From Clostridiaceae bacterium (GTDB lineage Bacteria; Bacillota; Clostridia; Lachnospirales; Lachnospiraceae), in contig QXWR01000017.1 of assembly GCA_009911065.1 (NCBI GenBank), positions 1 to 64,000 on the forward strand: DNA of 64,000 bases, given 5' to 3'. The position numbers were made by a program, and so were the translations under genes. This document shows, in pieces, positions 8,607 to 17,001 of the stretch. Position 1 is the first letter of the stretch. Every line of letters begins with the position of its first letter. The notes under the pieces were generated by a model, which was not told where the DNA came from, did not search any database, and saw only the letters and a list, made by a program, of their open reading frames with translations.

Positions 8607-9698
8607 TTGAAAAAAATCGAGAGAATTAAACGCTGCCAACGCCCAAAGAATAGGAGAGGCAAAGATTTTCAGCTGCCAGTTGGAAACAACCATGGATTAA
8701 CTGATCAGAAGGTAAAAGGGCTTCAGATGATTCTGTGGGCAGGGGTAGTTTTGATTCAGCTGTTTGTGGTAGGAAATTTACAAGTGCAGGCTATGGAACC
8801 GGAGAATTGCTTAGAGGAACCGGACATAGTCACCATCCAGTCAAAGATTTGGGACAGACAGGAAGATTGTCCGGTTCCGGAAGAGAACTACAAAGGAGAG
8901 AATGGAACCGAGTATAAACTATTTTCCTGGGAGGTGGAGCCAGTTACGGTTCCGGCCAGGAAAGAGATGGTTGAAAAAGAAGGATTTTGCAGCCAGGTGG
9001 AGGGCTTGTCCAAGATTCCGGAAACAGCCGTTGTAACCGTTGAGAAACAGGGACGGTCAATGGATGTGGTCTGTCAGCTGGCAGAAAAGACCGTGATAGG
9101 GGAAGAATGGAAAGACGGATTTTACTTTCCGGTTATTTTTCATGGATATGATGCCGGAGTTTACTGGCTGCAGGGACATTTGATTTCCGGAAGTGAAGAA
9201 GCGCCCCGGCTGGATGGCTGTGAAGAATTGTTATTGGAGGAGATCGGAGCAAATCCAGAGGAATACCAGATTTTAGGAATACGGTGGGATGGAGAGGCTT
9301 ATGGGGATGAAAACGGGGAGATTTGCCGAAGAGCAGAGGCATGGGGACAGAAATTGGTGCGGGATTATCAGCTTCTTTACCGGGGAAGTACAGAAATTCC
9401 AGCTTACAGGGCATGGAGGACATCTGCAGTATATGAACCGATTAAAATAGATGAATTCATGGAAGAAACATCTCCAGAAACTTTTGGAAACGAACGGACC
9501 CAGCCAGAAGAGACCCAGCCGATCCTGGAAACAGAGACCATCTCATTGTGGGAACGTATTACAAAGACGTTGTTCATCACCATTGCTATAGGAGCGGTTC
9601 TCTTTTTTGGCGGTTTGATTTTACTGGCAATTTTGTGGCTGATGAAAGCGCTGCGGCCTTATGGGAGAAGGAAAAAAGAGAAGGGAGAACAGTTGTAA
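8607..9698 (+). CDS. Membrane-anchored extracytoplasmic protein of unknown function
   Basis: This 363-residue product starts at a TTG with a strong AAAGGAGG ribosome site. A hydrophobic segment near residues 42-60 (MILWAGVVLIQLFVVGN) ends in VQAME, which could be a signal-peptide cleavage site. A second membrane helix lies near residues 325-347 and is followed by a basic tail (ALRPYGRRKKEKGE), so the roughly 250-residue middle part should be outside the cell. That part has paired Cys residues but no family I recognise. The two-helix layout with a proposed structured mRNA leader is notable. It sits upstream of an ArsC/Spx-like gene but has its own promoter. Confidence 0.7.
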   Translation: MKKIERIKRCQRPKNRRGKDFQLPVGNNHGLTDQKVKGLQMILWAGVVLIQLFVVGNLQVQAMEPENCLEEPDIVTIQSKIWDRQEDCPVPEENYKGENGTEYKLFSWEVEPVTVPARKEMVEKEGFCSQVEGLSKIPETAVVTVEKQGRSMDVVCQLAEKTVIGEEWKDGFYFPVIFHGYDAGVYWLQGHLISGSEEAPRLDGCEELLLEEIGANPEEYQILGIRWDGEAYGDENGEICRRAEAWGQKLVRDYQLLYRGSTEIPAYRAWRTSAVYEPIKIDEFMEETSPETFGNERTQPEETQPILETETISLWERITKTLFITIAIGAVLFFGGLILLAILWLMKALRPYGRRKKEKGEQL

Positions 9699-9778
9699 TC
9701 CCTTTCATAAAATAGTATAATGAAAAATAACCTGCATCTGGAAAAATGATATTTAAGAAGAAAAGGAGATTAAAAACA

Positions 9779-10129
9779 ATGCTTTTTATCGAATACCCTA
9801 AGTGTAGTACCTGTAAAAAGGCAAAGAAATGGCTGGAGGATAAGGGAATTGCATTTGAAGACCGGCATATTGTGGAGAATAATCCAACGGCAGAGGAATT
9901 AAGAGAGTGGATAAAAAAGTCTGGATTGGATATAAAAAGATTTTTTAACACCAGCGGAATGAAATACCGGGATTTGGGGTTGAAGGACAAGCTGGCGGAT
10001 ATGGAAGAAGAGGAGAAGCTTACCCTTTTGTCAAGTGACGGGATGCTGGTAAAACGTCCTCTGGTAGTAGGCGATACGGTTGTTTTAGTCGGTTTTAAGG
10101 AAAAAGAGTGGGAGGAGGCTCTGTTGTAA
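9779..10129 (+). CDS. ArsC/Spx-like thioredoxin-fold protein
   Basis: This 116-residue protein belongs to the arsenate reductase/Spx/YffB family. The N-terminal redox motif CSTCKK follows the first beta strand (LFIEYPKCSTCKKAKKWL), and the later part carries FNTSGMKYRDLGL and the cis-proline strand MLVKRPLVV, which are family hallmarks. The ATG at 9779 has AAGGAG nine bases upstream. Without arsenic genes nearby it is more likely a YffB/Spx-type thiol reductase than a dedicated arsenate reductase; the C-terminal RNA polymerase contact of true Spx cannot be judged here. Its stop codon overlaps the start of the DUF3006 gene by one base, so the two are translationally coupled. Confidence 0.85.
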   Translation: MLFIEYPKCSTCKKAKKWLEDKGIAFEDRHIVENNPTAEELREWIKKSGLDIKRFFNTSGMKYRDLGLKDKLADMEEEEKLTLLSSDGMLVKRPLVVGDTVVLVGFKEKEWEEALL

Positions 10130-10302
10130 TGGGACCTTATGAGTACGTGGTAGAGCAGATTGACGGGGACTATGCAAAACTGCGCAGAGTAGATGAAGTG
10201 GAAACAGAACTAAAGCTGGTAGCCCGCGCCCTTTTGCCAGAGGAGATTGCAGAAGGAACCTGGCTGAAATATGAAATGTTTGAATATACAATCATGGAAT
10301 AG
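10129..10302 (+). CDS. Small DUF3006-like protein
   Basis: This 57-residue acidic protein starts at an ATG overlapping the preceding stop (TAATG). The layout EYVVEQIDGDYAKLRRVD, followed by a Leu-rich strand and a Glu-rich EEIAEGTWLKYE segment, resembles the small DUF3006 family, whose function is unknown. There is no signal or membrane segment. Coupling to the ArsC/Spx-like gene suggests joint expression. A perfect palindrome follows and ends the transcript. Confidence 0.65.
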   Translation: MGPYEYVVEQIDGDYAKLRRVDEVETELKLVARALLPEEIAEGTWLKYEMFEYTIME

Positions 10303-10305
10303 AAA

Positions 10306-10327
10306 GCAGGAGGCAGCTGCCTCCTGC
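10306..10327. terminator. Perfect 22-bp palindrome between convergent genes
   Basis: GCAGGAGGCAG and CTGCCTCCTGC form an uninterrupted inverted repeat with no true loop. T-rich flanks are weak on both strands. It sits between the stop codons at 10302 (plus) and 10332 (minus) and probably ends both transcripts. Confidence 0.6.
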
Positions 10328-10331
10328 AGAT

Positions 10332-12998
10332 TTATCCAAGGGCTTCCCGCAGGGTTTTTGCCGCCTGAATGACAGCTGTGGGAATCAGAGCAAAGATCAA
10401 AATGGTCATCAGCTGAGGCAGATTTAAGTCTGCCACGGCAAAGAGAACCTGAAGGCCAGGAAGAAACAACACGGCCATGAGAAGAACCACACCTGCCTCA
10501 AACGCCATGACGCTCCACAGGTTCCCGAAAAATCCCAGCCGGATAATCGAGTGTTCGCTGCGGCAATTAAAGCCGTGAAGCAGACGTGCCAGAGTCAGTG
10601 TGGCAAATGCCATGGTGCTGGCAGTTCCAGCGCCGCCGGTTTCCAGTCCTAAGTGAAAGGCAAGCATGGTACACACGGCAATCAAACCGCCCTGGAGCAA
10701 AATGTTAATGAGAAATCTTCCTGTGAGGATTCCTTCCTGGGGATTTCGGGGCGGCTGGTCTAAAAGGCCGTCCTCCTGCGGTTCCATGCCGATAGCAATC
10801 GCTGGCAGAGAGTCCGTCAGCAGATTGATAAACAACAGATGAACCGGGGCAAAGGGCATGGGAAGAGCAGCAAGGGAAGTGTAAAGCACACTTAAAATTC
10901 CGGCCATATTTCCAGACAGGAGAAACTGAATGGCATGGCGTATGTTGCGGTACACATTTCTTCCGTTGGCAACGGCTTTGATGATCGTTGCAAAGTTGTC
11001 GTCTGTCAGAATCATGGAGGCAGCATCTTTGGATACTTCTGTGCCAGTGATTCCCATGGCTACTCCAATGTCTGCTTTTTTCAGAGCCGGCGCATCGTTG
11101 ACCCCGTCTCCGGTCATGGCCACAATATTGCCGCAGGACTGCCATGCATTTACAATACGGATTTTATGTTCTGGAGAAACGCGGGCATAGACAGATATTC
11201 TCTTTAAATTCTTAAGCAACTGGCCATCATCCATGGCATCCAGTTCCGGACCGGTAATCACCAGATCTCCTTTTCGAAACAGACCGATTTTTTCGCCAAT
11301 GGCAGCCGCAGTAATTTTGTGGTCTCCCGTAATCATCACCGGACGGATTCCAGCACGGCGGGCATTGGAAACAGCAGTTCGGGACTCAATTCGCGGTGGG
11401 TCCATCATGGCAGTCATGCCAAGGAAGATAAAATCCTGTTCCCACGAAGGGTCATAGGCTGTGGATGGAGGGATTTCCCGGTACACCATAGCCAGAACCC
11501 GAAGTCCTTCCCCTGACCAGCGCTCATTTTGCTCAAGGATTTTTTGTTTCAATGCACCAGTTAGGGGCCTTGGGCCGGCAGTGGTCAGAACATAGGAAGT
11601 TTTTTCCAACAAAACATCCAAAGCTCCTTTTGTAAACAAAATGGTCTGCTCCCCAATCTGATGGATTGTGCTCATGCGTTTTCGGGAAGAATCAAAGGGA
11701 ATCTCTTCTATGCGGGGAAACTGTCCCCGCAGTTGATTTATGTCCAGCCCTGCAGTTTCAGCCATTTCCAGCAAAGCGGTTTCCGTAGGATCTCCCAGCT
11801 GGCGGGGAGAAGAAGGGGCTGGCGGCAGGATAGGGTTTGGGTTTGTCTGTAAGGTTGAACTGGGCGCGGCAGCTGACGGGGCATCATTGGCCAGCACCGC
11901 TGCATAAAGGAGACGGCGGTGAACCGGGTGACAGGAGTTTAAGCGAAAAGGCAGAATCAGCCGGTTTTCCGTATAGACTTCCTGAACACTCATACGGTTC
12001 TGGGTCAGGGTGCCGGTTTTGTCAGAGCAAATCACAGAAACGCAGCCCAGACTTTCCACTGCCTTTAAATCCTTAATAATAGCATGTTCCTTTGCCATGC
12101 GCTGAGTACCCATGGCCTGAACAATCGTCACGATAGAGCCAAGCGCTTCCGGAATTGCCGCAACGGCCAGAGCGACGGCAAACATCAAAGAATCTAACAA
12201 AGGGGTCTTCCGGTACAGACTTAAAATAAATACCAGTGCGCAGATCAGTAAAATAATGGCGGCAAGGCGGCTGCCAAACTGGTCCAGACTGACCTGCAAT
12301 GGAGTCTTTTTTTCTTCTGTGGCATTCATCAGGGAAGCGATTTTTCCGATTTCCGTGTCCATCCCAGTGGCAGTTACCACGGCTTTTGCCCGCCCTCCGG
12401 TGATCAGCGAGCCAGAAAAAACCATATTGTTTTGTTCCGCTAAAGGAACTGGAGTTTGGCAGATGGCGTCCGTCTGTTTTTCCACACTGTCGGATTCGCC
12501 GGTGAGGGAGCTTTCGTTGACCATAAGATTATGACATTCCAAAAGCCGTCCGTCAGCCACAGCCAGGTCTCCGGCCTCTAAAAGTAGAATGTCTCCGGGA
12601 ACTATCTGGGAAGAAGGAATTTCTACCGTCTGTCCGTCCCGAAGCACCCGTGCGTCAGGGGAAGACAGAGCTTTCAGACTTTGGAGGGATTTTTGCGCTT
12701 TCTGGTGCTGCACCGTACCAAGGACTGCATTTAACAAAATAACTGCAAAGATTACAATGGTACTTTCCACATTGTCGGATACCATGGAAATCACAGCAGC
12801 AATCATAAGAATAATAACCAGAAGATCCTGAAATTGTTCCAGAAATACCTGCCATGCTTTTTTGTGAGTCTGTTCTTTTAATGTGTTCTCCCCCACCTGT
12901 GCCAATATTGTTTTTGCTGCACGGGTGGTCAGTCCGCGTTCGGATGTCTGCAGCTGCTGCAAAACCATTTCTTTTGAAGACTGATACCAGTTGTTCAT
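10332..12998 (-). CDS. Cation-transporting P-type ATPase, Ca2+ (type II) subfamily
   Basis: This 888-residue protein has the full P2-ATPase layout: N-terminal cation-ATPase domain, actuator loop with SSLTGESDSVEKQ, membrane helix 4 with AAIPEALGSIVTIVQAMGTQ, phosphorylation site CSDKTGTLTQNRM, nucleotide-binding domain with FTKGALDVLLE, hinge MTGDGVNDAPALKKADIGVA and a C-terminal helix bundle with FINLLTDSLPAIAIGMEP. These are features of bacterial SERCA/PMCA-like pumps that export Ca2+ (LMCA1 of Listeria is the type case). Ion selectivity is inferred from family membership. I chose the ATG at 12998; upstream in-frame codons overlap a terminator. A low-complexity Pro/Ala/Ser insert lies in the nucleotide-binding domain near residues 370-400. 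It is monocistronic. Confidence 0.9.
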   Translation of the reverse strand: MNNWYQSSKEMVLQQLQTSERGLTTRAAKTILAQVGENTLKEQTHKKAWQVFLEQFQDLLVIILMIAAVISMVSDNVESTIVIFAVILLNAVLGTVQHQKAQKSLQSLKALSSPDARVLRDGQTVEIPSSQIVPGDILLLEAGDLAVADGRLLECHNLMVNESSLTGESDSVEKQTDAICQTPVPLAEQNNMVFSGSLITGGRAKAVVTATGMDTEIGKIASLMNATEEKKTPLQVSLDQFGSRLAAIILLICALVFILSLYRKTPLLDSLMFAVALAVAAIPEALGSIVTIVQAMGTQRMAKEHAIIKDLKAVESLGCVSVICSDKTGTLTQNRMSVQEVYTENRLILPFRLNSCHPVHRRLLYAAVLANDAPSAAAPSSTLQTNPNPILPPAPSSPRQLGDPTETALLEMAETAGLDINQLRGQFPRIEEIPFDSSRKRMSTIHQIGEQTILFTKGALDVLLEKTSYVLTTAGPRPLTGALKQKILEQNERWSGEGLRVLAMVYREIPPSTAYDPSWEQDFIFLGMTAMMDPPRIESRTAVSNARRAGIRPVMITGDHKITAAAIGEKIGLFRKGDLVITGPELDAMDDGQLLKNLKRISVYARVSPEHKIRIVNAWQSCGNIVAMTGDGVNDAPALKKADIGVAMGITGTEVSKDAASMILTDDNFATIIKAVANGRNVYRNIRHAIQFLLSGNMAGILSVLYTSLAALPMPFAPVHLLFINLLTDSLPAIAIGMEPQEDGLLDQPPRNPQEGILTGRFLINILLQGGLIAVCTMLAFHLGLETGGAGTASTMAFATLTLARLLHGFNCRSEHSIIRLGFFGNLWSVMAFEAGVVLLMAVLFLPGLQVLFAVADLNLPQLMTILIFALIPTAVIQAAKTLREALG

Positions 12999-13083
12999 GC
13001 TGCCTCTCTTTTTCCTGCCAGACTGCTTGTAAGTTAGAGCCTGGATGTGGCGGAAATCAGACTTTGTATAAATGATATGAAAG

Positions 13084-13129
13084 AAAAAAGACTTTTCATA
13101 CATGAAAATCAAATTCTGTATGAAAAGTC
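13084..13129 (-). terminator. Terminator of trpS
   Basis: A perfect 13-bp stem (13090-13102 with 13117-13129) is followed on the minus strand by six T residues (13084-13089). It lies between trpS and the downstream P-type ATPase gene. Confidence 0.88.
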
Positions 13130-13157
13130 GTCGATGTTTTTCTAATCTTCCCCAAAA

Positions 13158-13180
13158 GGCAGGAATGAATTTTCAGACAC
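13158..13180 (+). repeat. Dispersed motif copy, near-identical to 25026-25048
   Basis: The 23-base stretch begins GGCAGGAATGAATTTTCAGA and matches 25026-25048 at 21 of 23 positions. It lies just beyond the trpS stop codon and has no coding role. Confidence 0.5.
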
Positions 13181-13183
13181 CCA

Positions 13184-14188
13184 CTAGCGGACCCGCTCCG
13201 GAAAACCGATTTTTTTCTGCACTTTCCGCAAGGTTTTGTTGGAAAAGTATTGTGCTTTTTCCCCATTGTTTTTAATGACCGTATTCAGATAATCTTTGTT
13301 TTTGCTTAAATCGGCAAAACGGTCTTGAAGAGGTTTTAATACGCTGACCACGGATTCTCCTACTGCCGTCTTAAAGTCTCCATAGCCTTTGCCGTCAAAT
13401 TCTTTCTCTGTCTCTGCCGGAGTCTTGCCGGTGCAGGCACAGTAGATGTCAATCAGGTTGTGGATACCTGGCTGACTTTCACAGTAGCGGACACAGGCTT
13501 CCGAATCGGTCACAGCCCGTTTGAATTTGCGCATGATCGTGTCCGGGTCGTCCATGAGATAGATACTGGCATTGGGATTGTCATCAGATTTGGACATCTT
13601 TTTGGAAGGGTCCTGTAAACTCATAATCTTAGCCCCTACTTTACCAATGTATGCCTCCGGAATTGTAAACACATCCCCATAGATGGAATTGAAACGCTGG
13701 GCAATGTCACGAGTGATCTCCAAGTGCTGCATCTGATCAATTCCAACAGGAACCACATCCGACTGATATAAAAGAATATCTGCTGCCATGAGAACCGGAT
13801 AGGTAAAAAGTCCGGCATTAATGTTGTCTGCATGTTTGGCGGCTTTATCTTTAAACTGGGTCATACGGTTCAATTCACCCATATAGGTAAAACAGTTTAA
13901 AATCCAGGCAAGCTCTGCGTGTCCGCTTACGTGGGACTGATAGTAAATGCAGTTTTTTTCCGGGTCAAGTCCAGCGGCAATATACAACGTCAGCAAAGTC
14001 CTGGCTCGCTGGCGCAGTTCAGCCGGATTTTGGCGGATGGTGATGGAATGCATGTCCACCACTCCATAAAAGGTTTCATATTCGTCAGCAATGCAAATCC
14101 AGTTTTTCAGCGCTCCCAAATAGTTGCCTAAAGTCAGATTTCCGGTTGCCTGCATACCGCTGAATAATACTTTTTTTCCATCTAACAT
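13184..14188 (-). CDS. trpS: Tryptophanyl-tRNA synthetase
   Basis: This 334-residue class I aminoacyl-tRNA synthetase is of normal bacterial length. The HIGH-equivalent is TGNLTLGNYLGALKNW near the N-terminus, the KMSKS loop is KKMSKSDDNPNAS, and the tryptophan-pocket region DQMQHLEITRDIAQRFN is present. It charges tRNA-Trp in the cytoplasm. The ATG at 14188 has AGGAGA eight bases upstream. A consensus promoter (TTGACA-17-TAAACT) lies only about 35 bp from the start codon, leaving no room for a T-box or trp leader, so constitutive expression is likely. Confidence 0.97.
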   Translation of the reverse strand: MLDGKKVLFSGMQATGNLTLGNYLGALKNWICIADEYETFYGVVDMHSITIRQNPAELRQRARTLLTLYIAAGLDPEKNCIYYQSHVSGHAELAWILNCFTYMGELNRMTQFKDKAAKHADNINAGLFTYPVLMAADILLYQSDVVPVGIDQMQHLEITRDIAQRFNSIYGDVFTIPEAYIGKVGAKIMSLQDPSKKMSKSDDNPNASIYLMDDPDTIMRKFKRAVTDSEACVRYCESQPGIHNLIDIYCACTGKTPAETEKEFDGKGYGDFKTAVGESVVSVLKPLQDRFADLSKNKDYLNTVIKNNGEKAQYFSNKTLRKVQKKIGFPERVR

Positions 14189-14220
14189 AATTGTTGTCTC
14201 CTGATTTTTTCGATGACATA

Positions 14221-14249
14221 AGTTTAGCACCGGGAATAGAAAATGTCAA
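14221..14249 (-). promoter_or_regulatory. Promoter of trpS
   Basis: On the minus strand TTGACA (14249-14244) and TAAACT (14226-14221) are separated by 17 bp. Confidence 0.8.
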
Positions 14250-14285
14250 TAAAGGGTTCTAAGAGGGGCAGGGAAAAGCCAATGG

Positions 14286-15089
14286 TCACTTTTTCATAGC
14301 GCTCTTCACATCCTTTTTAAACTCCTTCCAGGCATCCTCATTTTCCACATAATATTTGGGACAGTTTTTGCCGGAAACGTCATGGTGACGAATCAGATCT
14401 TTGGAAGAAAGCTTCAGCTCATTACAAAGCCATGCGGTCAGGCGAACCAGAGAGTCATAGGTTTTTTGACTGAATTTTCCGGTTTCGTCCGGATGACACA
14501 CTTCAATGGAGATCGTGTCAAAATTTCGGGGAGCAGCAGCATAGGTTATTTCTGAAATGGGAATGATCTGTAAGATTTCCCCTTCCAGTCCAACAATAAA
14601 ATGGCTTCCGCCGACTGTACCTGGCTGCTGCGGGTCCTGGTCTGCCAGGTTATTGAAATAGCTGCGGTTGGCGGCAGCAGAAGAACCAGCGTTGGCTACA
14701 TAGTGAATGACAATATTATCCACCCGTTTTAAGGTGACATCTGGGCGGGAGAACAGGTTTTTTCGGATAAAATCCTGTTCAATCCAGGAGGGAATCGAAA
14801 CCTCTTTCAGATTAATGGAATAAGGCCGTTCATACCCCCACAGATAATAACCGCAGCCCAGCCCTGCCGCTGCGCCGATAGCGATGGCAAGCAGGGGAAC
14901 CGCAGCCGTCTTGAGAAAAAAAGCTCCTTTTTTCTGCCTGTTTTTTGACAGAGAACGACGGGAGGAGGGTTCTGTCCGCTGGATTTTCTGGTCGCTGTTT
15001 TCACGGGGTTTTGGCTGAATCTGCCGGATTTTGTCGTAATCTTTTTCAAAAATATCGTCCTTGCTGGTTCTGTCTTTCTTGTCTCTCAT
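14286..15089 (-). CDS. Membrane-anchored N-acetylmuramoyl-L-alanine amidase (amidase_2/PGRP type)
   Basis: This 267-residue protein starts with a highly charged cytoplasmic segment (about 55 residues), then a membrane helix near residues 56-80 (TAAVPLLAIAIGAAAGLGCG), then an amidase_2 domain. Zinc ligands and family motifs are NIVIHYVANAGSSAAANRSY, a GSHFIVGLEGEILQIIP strand pair, SIEVCHPDETGKF and RHHDVSGKNCPKYY. Enzymes of this type cut the amide bond between MurNAc and the stem peptide. The N-terminal anchor should hold it on the outer face of the membrane. It has its own promoter and is divergent from the FAH-family gene. Confidence 0.88.
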   Translation of the reverse strand: MRDKKDRTSKDDIFEKDYDKIRQIQPKPRENSDQKIQRTEPSSRRSLSKNRQKKGAFFLKTAAVPLLAIAIGAAAGLGCGYYLWGYERPYSINLKEVSIPSWIEQDFIRKNLFSRPDVTLKRVDNIVIHYVANAGSSAAANRSYFNNLADQDPQQPGTVGGSHFIVGLEGEILQIIPISEITYAAAPRNFDTISIEVCHPDETGKFSQKTYDSLVRLTAWLCNELKLSSKDLIRHHDVSGKNCPKYYVENEDAWKEFKKDVKSAMKK

Positions 15090-15147
15090 TATGTACTCCT
15101 TATTGATGTGGGTAATCCTGTTATGGTTGATTCGCTTTTACGAAATA

Positions 15148-15176
15148 AGTATACCACGGGAAAAAGACTGTGTCAG
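15148..15176 (-). promoter_or_regulatory. Promoter of the amidase gene
   Basis: On the minus strand CTGACA (15176-15171) and TATACT (15153-15148) are separated by 17 bp. Confidence 0.7.
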
Positions 15177-15207
15177 CCAAAAGTTTTAGGAAAATAGAAG
15201 AGAAAAC

Positions 15208-15236
15208 TTGCGGCAAATGGTTTCCTAGGGTATAAT
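15208..15236 (+). promoter_or_regulatory. Promoter of the FAH-family gene
   Basis: TTGCGG (15208-15213) and TATAAT (15231-15236) have a 17-bp spacer, 59 bp before the ATG at 15296. Confidence 0.7.
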
Positions 15237-15295
15237 CAGGAGGAGGAAGAGCGGCAGTCTGTCAGGATGGACCGCAGTCAGCGAGGAGGATTGTA

Positions 15296-16192
15296 ATGAA
15301 ATTAGTGACATATCAGGCAGGACCGAAGACAGGGGTAGGGGTGATTAGCGCAGACGGGGAATGGGTGTATCCCATTCAGTCCATCGGACCGGAATATCAG
15401 ACCATGCTGGAGGTTGTAAAACAGATGAGTGAATCTGAGAAACAGCTCTTAGCATATGCCTCTACTCAAGAGCCATATTCCTATCAGGGAGCGGCCAGAT
15501 TAGAGGAAGTGCGTCTGCTGGCTCCCATACCTGTGCCGGAACAGGATATTATTTGTCTGGGAATCAATTACATGGACCATGCGGAGGAATCGGCCCGTTT
15601 TGGAAAACGGGAATTTGACGGAAAGCGTCCTTATGCAGTTTATTTTTCCAAACGGATCAATGAAGCAACTGCAGACGGGGAGGGGATTCCTGCCCACGAA
15701 GGGTTGGTAGATAGTCTGGACTACGAGGCAGAACTGGCGTTTATCATTGGAAAGGATGCCCGGAACGTACCGCCGGATGAGGTAAGGAATTATTTGTTTG
15801 GCTATACGATTCTCAATGATGTCAGCGCCCGGAATGTGCAGAACCGACATAATCAATGGTATTTTGGAAAAAGTCTGGACGGCTTTTCTCCCATGGGACC
15901 ATGTGTGCTGACGGTGGATTCTGTGGAATATCCGCCTTGTCTTGGGATTCGTTCTTATGTAAATGGAGAACTTCGTCAGGACAGCAATACCAAAAAACTG
16001 ATTTTTGGCATAGACCATATTGTCAGTGAGCTGTCAGCGGGAATGACTTTAAAGGCTGGGACGATTATTTCTACTGGAACGCCTTCCGGCGTGGGAATGG
16101 GATTTGATCCTCCGAGATTTTTGAAAATCGGGGATGAGGTAATCTGTGAGGTGGAAGCCATCGGGCGGATTCGCAATGTAATAATAAAATAA
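15296..16192 (+). CDS. Fumarylacetoacetate hydrolase (FAH) family protein
   Basis: This 298-residue protein has the FAH C-terminal fold of 2-keto-acid hydrolases, hydratases and decarboxylases. Metal-binding and active-site motifs include IICLGINYMDHAEES, the LDYEAELAFIIGKDARNV stretch, DVSARNVQNRHNQW and TIISTGTPSGVGMGFDPP. Members cleave or decarboxylate oxo-acids (acylpyruvates, oxaloacetate, homoprotocatechuate products) with Mg2+. The substrate cannot be fixed, as no degradation pathway flanks the gene. An oxaloacetate- or acylpyruvate-acting enzyme is as likely as an aromatic-catabolic one. It is monocistronic, with its own promoter and a downstream hairpin. Confidence 0.88.
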   Translation: MKLVTYQAGPKTGVGVISADGEWVYPIQSIGPEYQTMLEVVKQMSESEKQLLAYASTQEPYSYQGAARLEEVRLLAPIPVPEQDIICLGINYMDHAEESARFGKREFDGKRPYAVYFSKRINEATADGEGIPAHEGLVDSLDYEAELAFIIGKDARNVPPDEVRNYLFGYTILNDVSARNVQNRHNQWYFGKSLDGFSPMGPCVLTVDSVEYPPCLGIRSYVNGELRQDSNTKKLIFGIDHIVSELSAGMTLKAGTIISTGTPSGVGMGFDPPRFLKIGDEVICEVEAIGRIRNVIIK

Positions 16193-16254
16193 ATGGGCTG
16201 ATTTGTTAAAGGGATACGTACATAGCAGAAAATACAAATTAGCAGTAAAATAAT

Positions 16255-16286
16255 AGGCAGCGGCATTTGTTACAATGCTGCTGCCT
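16255..16286. terminator. Hairpin between FAH-family gene and BrnTA-like genes
   Basis: A 13-bp stem (16255-16267 with 16274-16286, one G-U pair) and a 6-base loop are followed by a T-rich tract on the minus strand. It lies between convergent genes. Confidence 0.7.
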
Positions 16287-16311
16287 GTGATCCTTAGGAT
16301 TCAAAAGAAAA

Positions 16312-16500
16312 TTAGGAAATGTTTATTTTTCTCTGTGTATTGCGGTTTTTTGCAGCTAAACGAAATGCTTTTTCCATTGCAGGAGTAAGTTGGGGAGAAT
16401 CGTCATCAAATACAATTTCTCTTTTTGTCGCTTCCTCTATTTGCCGGATTTGTTCTTTTGTAGGTTTTTGGTTTCTATCCAAAATAACTGTCCGTATCAT
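16312..16500 (-). CDS. BrnA-like antitoxin candidate
   Basis: This 62-residue, highly charged protein overlaps the 3' end of the toxin-like gene by 26 bp, the usual toxin-first order of brnT-brnA. It contains EQIRQIEEATKREIVFDDDS and PAMEKAFRLAAKNR, which could form a short helical dimerisation and DNA-binding part, but a clear ribbon-helix-helix is not visible. The ATG at 16500 lies within the toxin gene. I infer an antitoxin role from position, size and charge. Confidence 0.6.
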   Translation of the reverse strand: MIRTVILDRNQKPTKEQIRQIEEATKREIVFDDDSPQLTPAMEKAFRLAAKNRNTQRKINIS

Positions 16501-16756
16501 AATAAATGCTCCTTTCTGTTTTAGTGGCAAGCCTTGCCGATATTAAACGTATGTTTTCTTTCCGTTCTGTATAAACGACAAACAGAATATCATTTACCAT
16601 TTCAATAGTATTATAACGGTCTTCATTAATACTGTGTTCCATATCATATATCTCGATTCGTTGTAAATCGTTAAAAACTAACATTGCCGTTTCAAAATCA
16701 ATTCCATGTTTGCTTAAATTTAGTTGTTTTTTTTCCTCGTCCCACTCAAATTTCAA
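16475..16756 (-). CDS. BrnT-family (DUF497) toxin
   Basis: This 93-residue protein has the BrnT layout: an N-terminal FEWDEEKKQLNLSKHGIDFE motif (the WD-x-K-x-x-x-N-x-x-KHG-I-x-F pattern of the family), a middle RYNTIEMVNDILFVVYTERK strand pair and the closing IRLISARLATKTER signature. BrnT proteins are RelE-fold ribonucleases held in check by BrnA. It is followed, with overlap, by the candidate antitoxin, so the pair should form an autoregulated operon. The motif match supports an intact toxin. Confidence 0.85.
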   Translation of the reverse strand: MKFEWDEEKKQLNLSKHGIDFETAMLVFNDLQRIEIYDMEHSINEDRYNTIEMVNDILFVVYTERKENIRLISARLATKTERSIYYDTDSYFG

Positions 16757-16931
16757 TATACTATTTGCCTCCTCTTTCTTTAGCTTTATTATACACCTTT
16801 TTTACAGAAAATAAAATAGTTATTGATATATTTGCATTCCACAAACATTTAGTCAATTGAAAACAATAGGCAGCATTATAGATAGAAAACGGTTGCTGTT
16901 TGTGCTTTGGATATGTACATTTTCTTCCACT

Positions 16932-16966
16932 AAAAAGGGGGAACAAACCATTCCTGGTTCATTCCC
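16932..16966 (-). terminator. Terminator of the rubrerythrin gene
   Basis: On the minus strand an 11-bp stem with two internal mismatches (16939-16949 with 16956-16966) is followed by CCTTTTTA. Confidence 0.7.
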
Positions 16967-17001
16967 TCAATCTTTAATATCCTTTAAAATCCGGCACTTT
17001 T

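Noticed and set aside
10705..12855. Several frames in other phases inside the P-type ATPase gene
   Set aside because: All ATPase motifs lie in one frame; the others lack ribosome sites and similarity.
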